This document shows, in pieces, positions 33,454-45,789 of a DNA stretch of 60,000 nucleotides (its first letter is position 1; each line of letters begins with the position of its first letter). The notes under the pieces were generated by a model. The model made no database searches. It was given only the letters and a program-made list of their open reading frames with translations, and was not told where the DNA came from. Made by a program: the position numbers and the translations under genes. This stretch comes from Bolinopsis microptera (taxonomy: Eukaryota; Ctenophora; Tentaculata; Lobata; Bolinopsidae), in assembly GCF_026151205.1 (NCBI RefSeq), contig NC_087079.1, forward strand, positions 2,074,028 to 2,134,027, read 5' to 3'.

Positions 33454-36345
33454 GTTCTGTCGGGACGAGGTCACGTGTTATGTTATTTGAGAGGTGGTGT
33501 TGGGTGTTGGTGGAGTGTGGTAGTGTTGCAGATCCATTTACACTGAAACTCTGAATAACCTTCCAGCCTAATTCAGGAATTTCCTTGGATATCGGAGATA
33601 TGAATGCATAAAGCATATATTCCGGTTAAAATCACAATATGAATAAGGGTTTAACAGGTCCGGTATTCAAAGTTACATTGTAAATCTCACTACTTCACTA
33701 CGGGCGAGCTTTATACCAGATTTGAGTTTTGAGCTTTGCAAGGGGGGTTTGGTGAGGGTTCAAGTACCATGTGGGAGTACATTTATTGGGTTTAGTTAGG
33801 TTTAGTCGGGATTTAGACAACAGTTTGTAAAATTGTCAGGTTGTGGGCTGTGGCTAGTAATTTGAACCCGGAACTACTTTCGAACAGCTACGTAATTGTT
33901 AAGTTAAGAGCCCATTTGAAGTGAACTACAATTGCATGATCCTGGATTTGTCATTCTTCGTACGGTAACCCTAACAACTGGGCAGATATTCTGGGATATT
34001 GAAGGCTTTGCTGTGAATATTGAATTACACCCGAGCTTTCTAATACTCAACTGCCAAATTACCCGGTTTGAGAGCGCCTATTTTGATGCTCTTGTCAACT
34101 AGATAGTTAATGGAACTTAGGTTGAGACCTGTTACCGATGCTGGTTATATTTAAAACTCAATTAGTTGAAACTGAAGTTTAACGGCGCCGAGACCCGCCG
34201 AGGGCTTGACATTTAATATGATCAGTTTGTCGCGACTTTCAACAGTTGATCTTAACCCGAATTGTATCAAAACCTGCCCGGGTGTGACTTCACAGGTTAA
34301 TTAAGTTTAATTATTTCATGTAACCCTCACCAATGACCGGTTGTAACATCATCCTAGGTCTGTGAGGTATTTTGGAGCAAAGATATATAAATATGAATAT
34401 ATCAATTGATTGATCAATCCAAGGAAACAATAAATCATCATTGAAATCAAGTCCTGAAAAATCAGGGAAAGTGGTGAATTATCAGGTGCATGTCACGAAT
34501 CATATAATCACACGAACTTTTGGGGTGATAAAATAGATATTAGAAGTGCCGAAATATATGTCATTGGGTGCCGAAATATCACATTTCCCTCATGTCTACA
34601 TGAATTAAAACAATCATCAGAACAAACATCATAACACCGTATGTATATTGCTTGGAGCTGTGCGGGATCACATGTAGGATCAAGGGATCAGATCACTTGA
34701 TTAGAGACTGATCTTGTCAAGAACACTAAAATCTACAGAAGATAGCAGAAGGAGAGAGGAAGCTCTGGGTATTACCAAATATCATGACCCTCTTAACCCT
34801 CCAACACGTAGAGGGTGTTGTTTGAACACTTCTGAAACAGGAGACAAATAGGGGCCGACCAGCGAGCGGACCACCGACGAAGAACCGTTGAAAAGGTCAG
34901 ATTTACCCTGACAAACGAAACAAGGTGTGCCCAGTGGTACTGGGGTCCGAACTGCGAAACGTAGGGGTCCCCATGTGGAGCCATCTGGTGAGCGAACACT
35001 GTGAGTGCACGAGCAATACTACTACAACGAGAGAGCTTATAGCGTACAAACTACAACTATAGCTGGTGTATAATAATGAAACTAGAGTAAGTGGTAAAGG
35101 CCAGATCAAGTTACCGAGACCTTATATCACGGTTCCCAGCTAGGGTAGCTGTGCTTTGCAGCTCTGTACTGCCGCCCTGACCGAGGTCATGTGACACTGC
35201 TAGCTGTCACACTGCCGGATCATGTGGTGAAGTACGGCAACTTATCTCAGCAATTACACAGCTACAAGTGACCGATAATAGTCCTGTAATAAGAGCTGAG
35301 GTTGGGGTTCTCATGTGACTATTATCACCCGGTAGCCCCGGGCTAACACCGGGTTTAGACAGTGTTGCTAGGTGACTGGCTCACTGTTGCCAGGTTGCCA
35401 GCTATCTGAGAAGCCATAATGCCTGTAACTACTAGTAGAAAGGTATATCGCGTCGGCGGCGACACACAGATCAATACCACTCAATACCTGGGTGGACTGC
35501 AGCTGTAGAGCTGTGGAGAAGGTGTGACGTAGTTGTATGTTTTGTGTGAGTGTGTGACGAGTAGTGACAGAACTGACTGCCAAAAACACGCTCGGATATA
35601 TACTCAAGTGATCAATTAGCAAGGCCAACATGGTGTGATTCTTTGTGGGGGTGCCGGTAAAAGGCAGCGCTTTCAACAGCGACTCTTCATTCCTTCACAC
35701 CCGCCATTTGACGACATTTCCATGTGTTTAAAAGTTGCTACAAAAATTTGTAGCAGCGAGGTTCATTAGCCGACAATATAGTTTTACATTGTCTGACTAG
35801 GGCTAACGCTTGTTCAAGGGCTGATGTTAATGACCGAGTGCAGGGTAAATCTGATACAGGAACCCGGGCCAGAACCCGGTCCCTCATGCAGTTCCTTTAG
35901 TCTTTATGCTATGATAACACAAAGACCGGCTCTCTTCCTTCGCCGATGATATGGTACGGTGAGCAGATTAGATTAGGAGTAGTGGTGAGATTGTACCACG
36001 AAGGGGACCGAATCAACTCAAAAAATAATGATAATCACTAATGAGAGCCAATTAAGATGGGATTTATCAGCATCACATCGTCTGAAATTAATTAAAAGAG
36101 AACCGGAATAGCGTCTTATCATTGTACGGAGAATTTAATTAATCATCCGGTGATTAGTGATAATCAGGGTGTTCCTAGAATCAAGGAAGTGGCTAGGGGG
36201 TGAAGTCCAGCGGTGGGGCCCAACGTACCGAATCAACAGAGCTAGTAACAATAGAGGATCTCTCTGCCTCCCCGCAACTGTAGTCCGCAGTAGAAACATC
36301 TGTTCCACTGTAACTGGATACATCTTTTAATTTTAGTTCCGAGTG

Positions 36346-36420
36346 ACGTGGAGCGTGCACCCTCCAATCAGCGCGTCTTTATTTGTGCACGTGGTCACGT
36401 GATCCGTCACGTGCTGGATA
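36346..36420. promoter_or_regulatory. Promoter-like cluster: CCAAT box plus three CACGTG
   Basis: CCAAT at 36364-36368 is followed by CACGTG at 36388, 36396 and 36408, in locally GC-rich sequence. This fits a promoter about 2.9 kb upstream of the first coding exon of the RNA-binding protein. Orientation and start site cannot be set from sequence. Confidence 0.4.
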
Positions 36421-37710
36421 ATCAATGTAATTGGGAGCTACTGGCCAGAACGCTGGTCCTCTAATATACCTGGTGTGCCACTGGTAGCTGGGGGCCGCTG
36501 CTGTGTAGTTTCAACTTTCAGGTTATAGCTACATTTTACAAGTTCATCCACTGTACTTGTATCTTCATATAATTGGTAGGCGATATCATGTGTCGCAGAT
36601 TGCGAGGTACCGACGTCTTACAAAACATTATTGGATGAGTCGTAAAGTCATTCGCCTCAAAAATAGTTGACGACTATCATTTGAAGATGTAAAAGTGCGT
36701 CAAAGGAAATTATTTCAGGCATAACGGATATGACGCAAGTCTGTACTATAAAATTGAAAAAAGCGTGAACTTGGAAACTTCACCGAATGGAAATATTGAA
36801 CTCACCTCATGCATTGAGTACGGGTACTGGAAGTATGAGGCCGGGAGCATGATTTCACGATCAGGCTCGATTTACAAAATATAACGAGATATACAGCGAG
36901 GAGTATAAAGAGACGAAAGAATCAGAACAGTGCAAACATTGACACTCCTTGACGCTCTGGCTATAAGTGTAGTGCTGTACTAATGCAGGGTTTCATCTCG
37001 GATATGATATATTTAAATTCGGGGACCCCCCTATAGCTGCTGTTTCAACTGGAGCTGTACCCTGTTAAACACATTATAAACACGGCTCAGTTCGGCTATT
37101 GGCTACCTGGTGCGTGTTGAAGTGAGGGTTATATAGGCACATACAGCGTATTGGGATGTATTGAATATTCCTCATATAAGTGGTACTGGTGGGTGTAGTG
37201 TGCCACCAGATTGACGGTTTGAATATACTATTATATACTTTATACGAACATGACAGGGGCCGGGGTCAGGTATCAGACACCGGGTGATGACTTGTATGAT
37301 AGGGTGTGTTGAGGGACTGGGATATGGGGGTTTCTGGGGTTTCGCTCTGCAACTCAAATCTGGGGTTTAATAAAGCTTACCAAATGTTGATACGATAAGG
37401 GCAATTTCGAAAGCTTTTAAACGTTTTTAAAACGTAAAAAGTTGACAGGAAGCAAAAATATTCTCGAATATACCAACAAAAAGCAGGAGTCTGACTTCAA
37501 AAATAAGCCAAACTTCAACAAAAGCAGCTATGAGATTTGTAATAGTGGCTGGGGAGGTCTGGAGAGGACGCTGCCACCACCACCACCTTGCACACTCACA
37601 CAAGGTACCCAGCCAATACTCACCCTCTCCGTCTTGTGAACCCGGCTTATCAGTGTAACCTAATACCGGGCTTATACGTGCTCCTCGCTTACCATAACTC
37701 AATAGTCTCC

Positions 37711-37770
37711 GCCCATTGGTTCTCCAGAACTGATCTCTGCGCTGATTGGCTGTCGTGGGCCCACGTGCCC
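37711..37770. promoter_or_regulatory. Promoter-like cluster: two inverted CCAAT boxes and an E-box
   Basis: ATTGG at 37715-37719 and 37745-37749 (CCAAT on the minus strand, the direction of the RNA-binding gene) precede a CACGTG at 37762-37767 within GGGCCCACGTGCCC. GC content is higher than around it. This is an alternative promoter candidate. Confidence 0.4.
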
Positions 37771-38543
37771 GGTCATATGACACGGTCGGGTGATATTTTC
37801 TGAAAATTGTAAAGTTTTGGGTGACTTGAGTAAGAATTCTACGTCGATACTTTTTGAAATTCAATCTCTGACCTCAGCAGGTACGGTTTACCACCCTTAT
37901 TCTTCTCGTTGGGAGTAAGTGTTGCCCCCTTTTACTCAATTTATCTACAGAGAACAACACTTATTGTCACATTTTGATCAACAATTATAGCGACATCATA
38001 TTGTAAGGTGAAATCTCAACATAATTAAATCCAAGCTGTCAAATATTTTTTGTGAATTGATTGCATTTGGTAATATATTCAATATTGACGTGATGATGTA
38101 TAACCTTATAACTTTGACCCTAAAATATAGCAGTGTATCTCACAACACCTGCGCAGTGTAGTCATTATTCTGTCACATATCCCCCAAACATGTACAATTA
38201 CAAATGGAGTTAATATCTTGTCACCGCTCCTGGTTACAAAATATTTATTTACATAAAGATGAAAGGAAAAAGTTGAAGAACCCATTAATATTTGAAGTAC
38301 CGATTTAGTTGGTTGATGGAATTGGAACGTTGTGATATTTTATCAACAAATATGGGTACCGTAAGCTTCATATTATATGGATCCAAAAACCTTGTCAAAA
38401 TTGAGCGTCATCATGGCGAGCTTTGATAAAAACACAGAGGAAAAGCCATTATATAACATGATATTCCTGCTTCCTCATTAGATGATCCCTTTTAATCTAC
38501 GTAAGTAACAAATTTGATTGCATTGCTTTGAGTCAATGGAATT

Positions 38544-38656
38544 CAGTATCTTAATACTTAAATAATCTGACACATTCAGACTCCAGAGCCTGTCAAACAG
38601 AGTTTGACAGGCTCTGGAGTCTGAATGTGTCAGATTATTTAAGTATTAAGATACTG
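38544..38656. repeat. Perfect inverted repeat, 55-bp arms, 3-base loop
   Basis: The left arm 38544-38598 (starting CAGTATCTTAATACTTAAAT) is exactly reverse-complementary to 38602-38656, with only AGA between them. As RNA it would be an unbroken 55-bp duplex. It could be a small-RNA source, a palindromic insertion, or a fold-back sequencing or amplification artefact. Confidence 0.95.
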
Positions 38657-38952
38657 ACTACCATTCTCTCGATGTAAATAATATAAATTTGATGAAGTGG
38701 GGACGTGGTGTCAGTAAAATCTTAAAATGGCAACAGAGTCTATAAATAATAGTAAGATGTCACAAAGTGACAAGGCTATCAAGCCTTCAGGCTTCACAGT
38801 TCACTGCTCACCGATAAAAAATAATGAATTTTATGATTGAGAATTTTTTGGAGTATAAGAGAAAAAAATAAAAAGTTTATTCTGTGTATAAATTGATTGA
38901 AAAGTAATTGTTATTTTAGGTTACATGTTTATAATTGACCCGATAACAAATA

Positions 38953-39015
38953 ATGGTCTTCAATGATTTTAAGAAAACTCCAACAAGTCCTGTCTTCACC
39001 GAGCAAGAGAATGAA
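38953..39015 (+). CDS. Candidate first coding exon
   Basis: An ATG opens 21 codons (MVFNDFKKTPTSPVFTEQEN plus E) that end at a strong donor (GAA/gtgagt). Hydrophilic, with no signal peptide. The downstream exon was not found; the minus-strand GPCR begins 230 bases further on. It could be chance. Confidence 0.25.
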
Positions 39016-39100
39016 GTGAGTCTCGAATGTTGGTAATAGCAATATATATATTTTATATGTTCAATGTTACTCTGAGCAGTGTATCTAAGGTACTCAAATA

Positions 39101-39153
39101 TTACTGGGCGGTGCTCAGCCTGTCATTCCGCAATATCTTCTATGTTTATGAAC
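39101..39153 (-). repeat. Dispersed short element, copy 2
   Basis: On the minus strand this reads GTTCATAAACATAGAAGATA, then GCGGAATGACAGGCTGAGC, and ends GCCCAGTAA, matching 6599-6655. It lies 90 bases downstream of the GPCR stop. Confidence 0.65.
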
Positions 39154-39239
39154 GATCAGCCTGGGGTTCCCAGATAACTCAAACGTTTTACGCTGCTGAC
39201 TTTCACTCTGATTGTTTGCATTACTAAAATGTTGAAACG

Positions 39240-39245
39240 TTTATT
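39240..39245 (-). terminator. AATAAA overlapping the GPCR stop codon
   Basis: The last codons read GAA TAA A, so the polyadenylation hexamer AATAAA contains the stop. If used, the 3' UTR would be only about 10-30 nt. Confidence 0.4.
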
Positions 39246-40905
39246 CTATATGACATATTGAGTTGGTCACCTCTGCAGAGCGCTCCACAGACTCTCCCAC
39301 TCCCTCCTTCCTCACTATATACAGTCTGTCTCTGGACCCAGCCCCCTCAGGATAGTTCGTAATGGAACACACGCTGGTCTTAAACCCCAAAGTAGATCTC
39401 CTCAACTGTCCCGCACTTGCCACACTCTTCTGACCTGACTCCAGGATGTTCAGGGACAGCTTCACATCCACCAGCTTCTTTGGAGCGAACCCCTGCAGGA
39501 CGTACAGTACTGGGTTAACACTGGAACTGATGTGCATTAGAAAGTAGGAGCTCACTATAGCCCGCTTCATCCACGGGTGGAAGGGTGGCACGAACAAGCT
39601 CTTCTTAATGTTGAACAACATCTTTATAACCAGATACGGTAGAACGGAGATGACGAAGACCAGCATGACTATCACGGCAATAACAGTCAGCTTCTGGGCC
39701 GGCTTCCTGGAGGACTTGGAGCCCGCTCTCAGAGACCTGCCCCGGTTAGAGAAGATCAGCACAAGGTTACATCCTATGAGACACAGCATCCCACCCATCC
39801 CTATTATCTTGTCCGCTGCGTTGAGGATCATGGAGAAGCCGGACTTAGAGTCGTGGTACCCGTACAGCACACACTGGCCCAGCCCTTGGTTGTACACGAA
39901 CCGTTGGAGATAGAGCTTGGGTATTGAGATCAAGCCTGTTAGAACCAGTCCTGAAATTGTTCAAACTTGAATTTTTTAGATTCGGCATTTTCAAAAAACT
40001 TATAATTGAATGCTAGAACCGCTGTTTATTCGCGCGCAAGTAAAACATCACTGATATTGCATTGAATTACTGTTGTGTACGACTTTAACTCACCTAGAGC
40101 TACAAGAGCCAGGAAATCCTTCAAAGATCCGTATTTTCTGTAAAGAAGAGGTCTGACCGAGAGGTAAGCTCTGTCAATACCTATTGTAACCAGGAGGACT
40201 GCTTGGAAGTAGAGTAACCATCTGAAAAAAATTGTAAAGTCACGTACCTTATCAGTACAACCTGTCGATACTACAGCGGGTTTTAACTTGATCTAGGTTT
40301 CGGGAATATAAGACTAGGCAAATTAGGGGCCGATAAAATGGGGCTGATAAGGGGGTTACACAGGGGAAGCCATAGTGTTGTCACAGCCAATTAACGGCAA
40401 ATACTTGCTGAGCTGCAGTATCTGGGGTGATTAGTTGCGAAGTAGCAATGTAACAACTACCTGGCAAGAACAGTGTGGAAGTTGCAGTAAGGTCCCAGTA
40501 CGTCCTTCCCGATGAAGAGGGCTAGTGTGGTGGGGGCACTGACAGCTCCAGCAAACACCATATCTGCGGGGGACATTCTGGTTAAACCAACCAATGTGTA
40601 ATTATCAAGCGAATACTGTTCTATCATTGCAGAGCTCTCAGTCAAAATTCTTACCCAAAATGTTAGCACTGATGAGAATTAATCCAAGTTAACAATTGTA
40701 ATCTTCAAAACTCAGGATGACCTCCTCCACTAAATATCTTACCAGTAATAGAGAGCATGAGGAAGAGAAGTACAGGTTTAGAAAATCGTTTTCTCTTAAC
40801 AGCACTCAAGCACAAACCAGTCAGGGCTGCTATGTTGGCAGCCACTCCGAACACGGACATCAGACCCATCAGGCAGGCCAGGAAGAGTTGTTCTGCGTGC
40901 ATCAT
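39241..40905 (-). CDS. Class A (rhodopsin-like) G protein-coupled receptor, 367 aa
   Basis: Four CDS exons: 40743-40905, 40461-40563, 40094-40221 and 39241-39950. Junction phases are 1, 2 and 1, all GT-AG. TM1 contains GVAANIAALTGL (Asn1.50). TM2 runs over the first junction (LSIT/D) and gives Asp2.50. GPYC supplies the ECL1-TM3 cysteine, and TM3 ends in IDRAYLSV (DRY-like). TM4 is LVALGLVLTGLISIP. An ECL2 cysteine is in GQCVLYG. TM5 is about GMGGMLCLIGCNLVLIF, TM6 KLTVIAVIVMLVFVISVLPY (Pro6.50) and TM7 SSVNPVLYVL (NPxxY). The ligand is unknown; a small molecule or peptide are both possible. The N terminus is very short. An acceptor (ctcctttag) 8 bases before the ATG leaves an open frame, so an upstream exon could lengthen it. 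The stop codon lies inside AATAAA. Confidence 0.92.
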
Positions 40906-43239
40906 GCTACTAAAGGAGGGGAGAGAGTTAGAGTCGGGGTCAGATTCATACTGAATTCTTAAAATCAGTTTTTATGTTATACGTCTTGTATGAATTGACA
41001 AATTGAATAGGACTAATCGTTCATAAACTACGTATGAAAATGTGAAAAACTCAGAATTAAGTTAGACTAAACTATGAAGTAATGCGAAAGGAAATGCTCC
41101 CGAAATTAAATATATCAATCCCACAAATAGCCGAGCAAGCACTTGGTGCTGCTTTTGACATGTCTGCGTGACCGCCAGCACCAAATTTGTCGTGCGTGCA
41201 GATTGGTATATCATGGGAGCGACCATGGTTCATCAATTGATACTGATTGGATATTAGATTCCACGAGTATCACATTAATTGTACATTAAAAGACTCTTTG
41301 AGTCGGTGCGTTAAGACCCGTGCATGTCCACGAAGATCTTGTTGATTTGTCCACGAACAACACATGTCAAGCGCTGTCAACATATTGCAAACTTAATGAA
41401 CACAAACTAGTTGCTTGGTAATGGTATACTCCCGGATTAAATTATAACCAGGTCGTTGAACTTATAGTTATAAACGTGACTCATTTAAAATGATCCGGGA
41501 GTAGGATCTCTGGTTGTGCTGACCCCACAGCCCACACCTCTGTGTGGTGAACAGCTATCACAGATCATTAAATAAATTTCCATTTCATTTTTAATCACGT
41601 ATCCAGCTCCACTCAACGATTCACAGAGTCTGTTAACACTGTAAGAATAGATTCCACAAGCGAGGAGAACTGGCTTCAAGATCAGTAAACCGAAAAATAA
41701 AAGGATTGTAATATATACACCAGTTCATAGAACTACTACATCCACAAAAATAGAGGCTGACAATGATCGCGATCACATTAAGTAAAATCTCGAAATGATT
41801 GCTGTAGTTGTCATTCTATCAGATATCCGAGGGTTACCTACGGTATAACATGTCAAAGTTGCGTCACCTATATTTTCTTTTTATTACCGGTCACCTTTAC
41901 GGTTCTCATTATTAATATAATATGGCGTAATCAGACACATTTTATAACTAATTACTAACCTTCCTGACCAGTGACCACCTATGATAGAAGGGAATCCTAT
42001 ATATATTTAATATTCAATATATAAAGATATACATTTTTGTCACTATGTCGCCTCGAAATCGCTCGCACAAATATTTTCAAATCTTTTGAAAAGGCCCTGA
42101 GGATGCAAAAATAGCGTCATCGATTTTTGTACGGTAAAACACTAATTCGGTTTTTTTTTGGCTTGGGTTAAGCTTAAAGATGTGGTTAGCATTAGCGTTA
42201 TGGTAAGGGTTAGTAAATTAGTAAAGCCATAAGGTTGGGGTTGGGATTCAGCTAAGAGTAAGACCGTTTCGATCGGCTGCAAAATCGTAAAAACCCAAGT
42301 CAAATTTAAATGAGTGAGCAAAATAGTAGGAGTCGCCAGACGTTTTGCAAGTGCGGCAGTGACGGCATTTGTCACCCAGTCAAGATCCTCTTTGACTTTT
42401 ATAGTGCGTGACAGGTGATCACAGTCGTCGTCACTTCATGGCCTTATTAACTCTCACTTAAACAAATATTGAAACGCGAAGTATTTACCGTCAATTCAGA
42501 AGCAATGCAGGCAGAAAGAACTCATCAAACCGCTCCCTAGCGAAATTAAAACATGAGGCTTTGCAGAATACAATAATAATTGTAGCTACCTTCTACAAAG
42601 CTACCTTCCACAAAGCCTTGTTTAATTTAACGGAGTGAATCTGGATTCTGGTGTTATAATTATATTGGAATACAGCTCTCGTGAAAAAAGCCAGACTCAT
42701 TTAGATTATGAGCCTAGAAACAATTTTAAATGAAGTTTTAAAGGAGTTAAACGGTCCCTGCTTCACAAAATTTAACCTATTAATAGGCTAGGAATTGAGC
42801 ACAGGCGTTAATCGTACAGAGTTCTCATGAACATTTAACTAAATTTAAAAGTCTATTAAATTAAAAGGTATGTGAATTAAGGATTAATATAACTTATATC
42901 ACGTTCACAAGCTGAGTTTAATTTCACGAGTAATTGTAAACCACAACCGATCATATTGCTATATTGGTCCCGTGAAAATCTTGATGATCGTCAGACACCA
43001 AAATATCTTGCAAGAAGTGAATGATTTAAACAATTCTCTGGGCCAACAAGATACTTTGAGATCAACAAAATTAAATGAGCGATATATTCCGACTATCAGC
43101 TAAGATTAACCCAAGAAAATTAAAGTCTGCAGGTTAATGCTATAAAGACACCTGTCAAATTATATCTCAACCATACTACTGCTCAACTATCAGGAACTTT
43201 ATAAATTGGTTATGTCACATCTTCAAATCACTATGAAGA
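40906..43239. other. AT-rich region upstream of the GPCR
   Basis: No gene supported. A minus-strand ORF at 41485-41679 contains an acceptor-like attcttacag but no recognisable protein. Degenerate GGTTAGGG-like motifs occur near 42165-42240. Confidence 0.4.
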
Positions 43240-44566
43240 TGCGGCTACTGATGAGAAGCCTCCTTAAAGTTTATTTGGGTTAGAAACGACATCTGGGTCC
43301 CTACCCTCGCACAAGATTATTCTCAATTTTCTTGTTGTGTCCACAACTATACCGTTGATCAGAGTCACATCTGATGACTTCAGTGAAAGGGCTGATGACT
43401 TCAGTGAAAGAGCTGGTGACCTAGTGAAAGTGCTGGTGACGATGAGAAAGACCATAAACCAGGGATTCCTTCGGGAGCATGTAAGATTATATCCAAAGTT
43501 TGTTCGCCAATGGGGTGTGTCTGGGTGTCAAAGATCTTCAAGGTGGGTGCTACTTGTGATGAACTCTAGAAGGATGGGATGGTAATACTCGGTCTGGCCG
43601 TCTGGAAGCCCATAGAATTCCAGTTCAGAAACCGAGTAAGGAGGTGCGGCTACTGATGAGAAGCCTCCTTAAAGTTTATTTGGGTTAGAAACGACATCTG
43701 GGTCCCTACCCTCGCACAAGATTATTCTCAATTTTCTTGTTGTGTCCACAACTATACCGTTGATCAGAGTCACATCTGATGACTTCAGTGAAAGGGCTGA
43801 TGACTTCAGTGAAAGAGCTGGTGACCTAGTGAAAGTGCTGGTGACGATGAGAAAGACCATAAACCAGGGATTCCTTCGGGAGCATGTAAGATTATATCCA
43901 AAGTTTGTTCGCCAATGGGGTGTGTCTGGGTGTCAAAGATCTTCAAGGTGGGTGCTACTTGTGATGAACTCTAGAAGGATGGGATGGTAATACTCGGTCT
44001 GGCCGTCTGGAAGCCCATAGAATTCCAGTTCAGAAACCGAGTAAGGAGGTGCGGCTACTGATGAGAAGCCTCCTTAAAGTTTATTTGGGTTAGAAACGAC
44101 ATCTGGGTCCCTACCCTCGCACAAGATTATTCTCAATTTTCTTGTTGTGTCCACAACTATACCGTTGATCAGAGTCACATCTGATGACTTCAGTGAAAGG
44201 GCTGATGACTTCAGTGAAAGAGCTGGTGACCTAGTGAAAGTGCTGGTGACGATGAGAAAGACCATAAACCAGGGATTCCTTCGGGAGCATGTAAGATTAT
44301 ATCCAAAGTTTGTTCGCCAATGGGGTGTGTCTGGGTGTCAAAGATCTTCAAGGTGGGTGCTACTTGTGATGAACTCTAGAAGGATGGGATGGTAATACTC
44401 GGTCTGGCCGTCTGGAAGCCCATAGAATTCCAGTTCAGAAACCGAGTAAGGAGGTGCGGCTACTGATGAGAAGCCTCCTTAAAGTTTATTTGGGTTAGAA
44501 ACGACATCTGGGTCCCTACCCTCGCACAAGATTATTCTCAATTTTCTTGTTGTGTCCACAACTATA
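43240..44566. repeat. 405-bp tandem repeat, 3.28 identical copies
   Basis: Copies start at 43240, 43645, 44050 and 44455 (the last partial) and appear identical over their full length. Within each, GATGACTTCAGTGAAAGRGCT is itself nearly duplicated. The same ORFs therefore appear on both strands in every copy (63 and 82 codons). They have stops inside the unit and no recognisable protein, and I treat them as non-coding. Perfect identity means very recent expansion, strong homogenisation, or assembly duplication. Confidence 0.97.
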
Positions 44567-45164
44567 GCGATCCCTTAAAATTACCAAATTGGTTGATCCG
44601 TATAAGTGATTGGTCAAACATTTAAATTTTTAAATCAGCTTTAACCTGAACCTTTTTGATCGAGTGTCACACAAATTATTTATATTTTGATCTCAAAAAA
44701 GGACTGATAGTTATGCAAACTAACTATGAAATACTAGTAAGTATGAAGTAATACGTCCGTTCGCCATTCGCTTTCTTAATCTTTTAATGTAATTGTAATC
44801 ATCAAATTAGTTTCGAATATGATGCAGACTATCTCGATTCTCGAATAATTGGGATAAAATTTAATACTGTCGGGACAGCGACGGTTTAGCAAACCATGTA
44901 AGGCTCAGATGCTGAACACGACAAAATTGATTGTCCCAACCCATTATAATCGACGGGAGGATTATGAATTATATATTAACCCAATAAAATAATCATATTA
45001 TATACACTCGTTTCCGATCTTGTGGTGGTTAAGCCCTTGAAGTTGATATTCTGGTCATGTGATACAGTGATCATCAATATTTTTACTCACCGACGATGCA
45101 GATGCAAGTTGCAGTATATTTTTTCTCATTCCGAAGTTGTTTACAAAACATTTAAAGCCCAAAT
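44567..45164. other. AT-rich intergenic sequence
   Basis: No gene or structure recognised. Confidence 0.4.
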
Positions 45165-45247
45165 CGGAGAGATATCGTCAAGTTTAAAATATATAATAAA
45201 TATCAATCCAATCAAATATCCTCTCCGTACTGTATAAAATGATCCCG
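45165..45247 (-). repeat. Short repeat, inverted relative to 46816-46900
   Basis: The reverse complement reads CGGGATCATTTTATACAGTA, CGGAGAGGATATTTGATTGG and so on to ATCTCTCCG, matching the plus strand at 46816-46900 with scattered differences. Each copy is bounded internally by CGGAGAG...CTCTCCG. Confidence 0.65.
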
Positions 45248-45638
45248 TAAGATCAAAATTATTGTGACTCAGATGAAGGCTAACTTATGTACTGTCTCTA
45301 TAAGTATACATTAAAATCTGGCATCAGAGTCTTCAAACGCAAAAAAACGTTTCCATGCAGTGGATGCATTTTAAATCGATTAAGAATGAGCGATAAAATT
45401 TCAATATAATTACAAATCAAGACGATACAGAGATACTCCTCACACCGCGCGTTCCACATGAACTTATAACTATATGAGTATTAAAATGAAGTGAGTATTA
45501 ATAATTTCCCTCACGTTACGACCATAATTTGTAATTGAAGCGCGTGAGGTTGACTTGACATACGTTGCATGCCACTTTTCGGGATACGAAACATGTATCA
45601 AAGGTTGACTTACCTGGGGACCCGATACTATATATAAT

Positions 45639-45684
45639 GTTCATAAAAATTCGGCGGAATGACAGGCTGAGCGCTGCCCAGTAA
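45639..45684 (+). repeat. Dispersed short element, copy 3
   Basis: It reads GTTCATAAAAATTCGGCGGA, then ATGACAGGCTGAGCGCTGCC, then CAGTAA. Compared with 6599-6655 it lacks about 11 bases between the ATAAA and the GGCGG. Confidence 0.65.
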
Positions 45685-45789
45685 GAGTTTACTTGTAAAA
45701 TAAATAGCTGTCGTATACCATATTTACTGGGGTCGTCGGCCGATAAGGTATCATAATCATCTGCAAGACGTGGTGTTGCTCATAGTCAT

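Larger units (their letters stand above)
33454..38543. other. Upstream region of the RNA-binding protein gene
   Basis: No coding exon supported. The region probably holds 5' UTR exons and promoter elements of the minus-strand gene. Two promoter-like clusters are listed separately (36346-36420 and 37711-37770). Minus-strand ORFs of 60-145 codons (34793-37864) start at chance ATG or non-ATG codons, lack recognisable domains, and are not called. Confidence 0.4.

Noticed and set aside
37427-37864. 145-codon minus-strand ORF
   Set aside because: It overlaps a CCAAT/E-box promoter-like region, and low-complexity Trp and hydrophobic stretches arise from CCA/CAC repeats. No domain or splice support.
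43264-44395. Repeated 63- and 82-codon ORFs on both strands
   Set aside because: They are carried along by the identical 405-bp repeat, overlap one another on opposite strands, and look like no protein.
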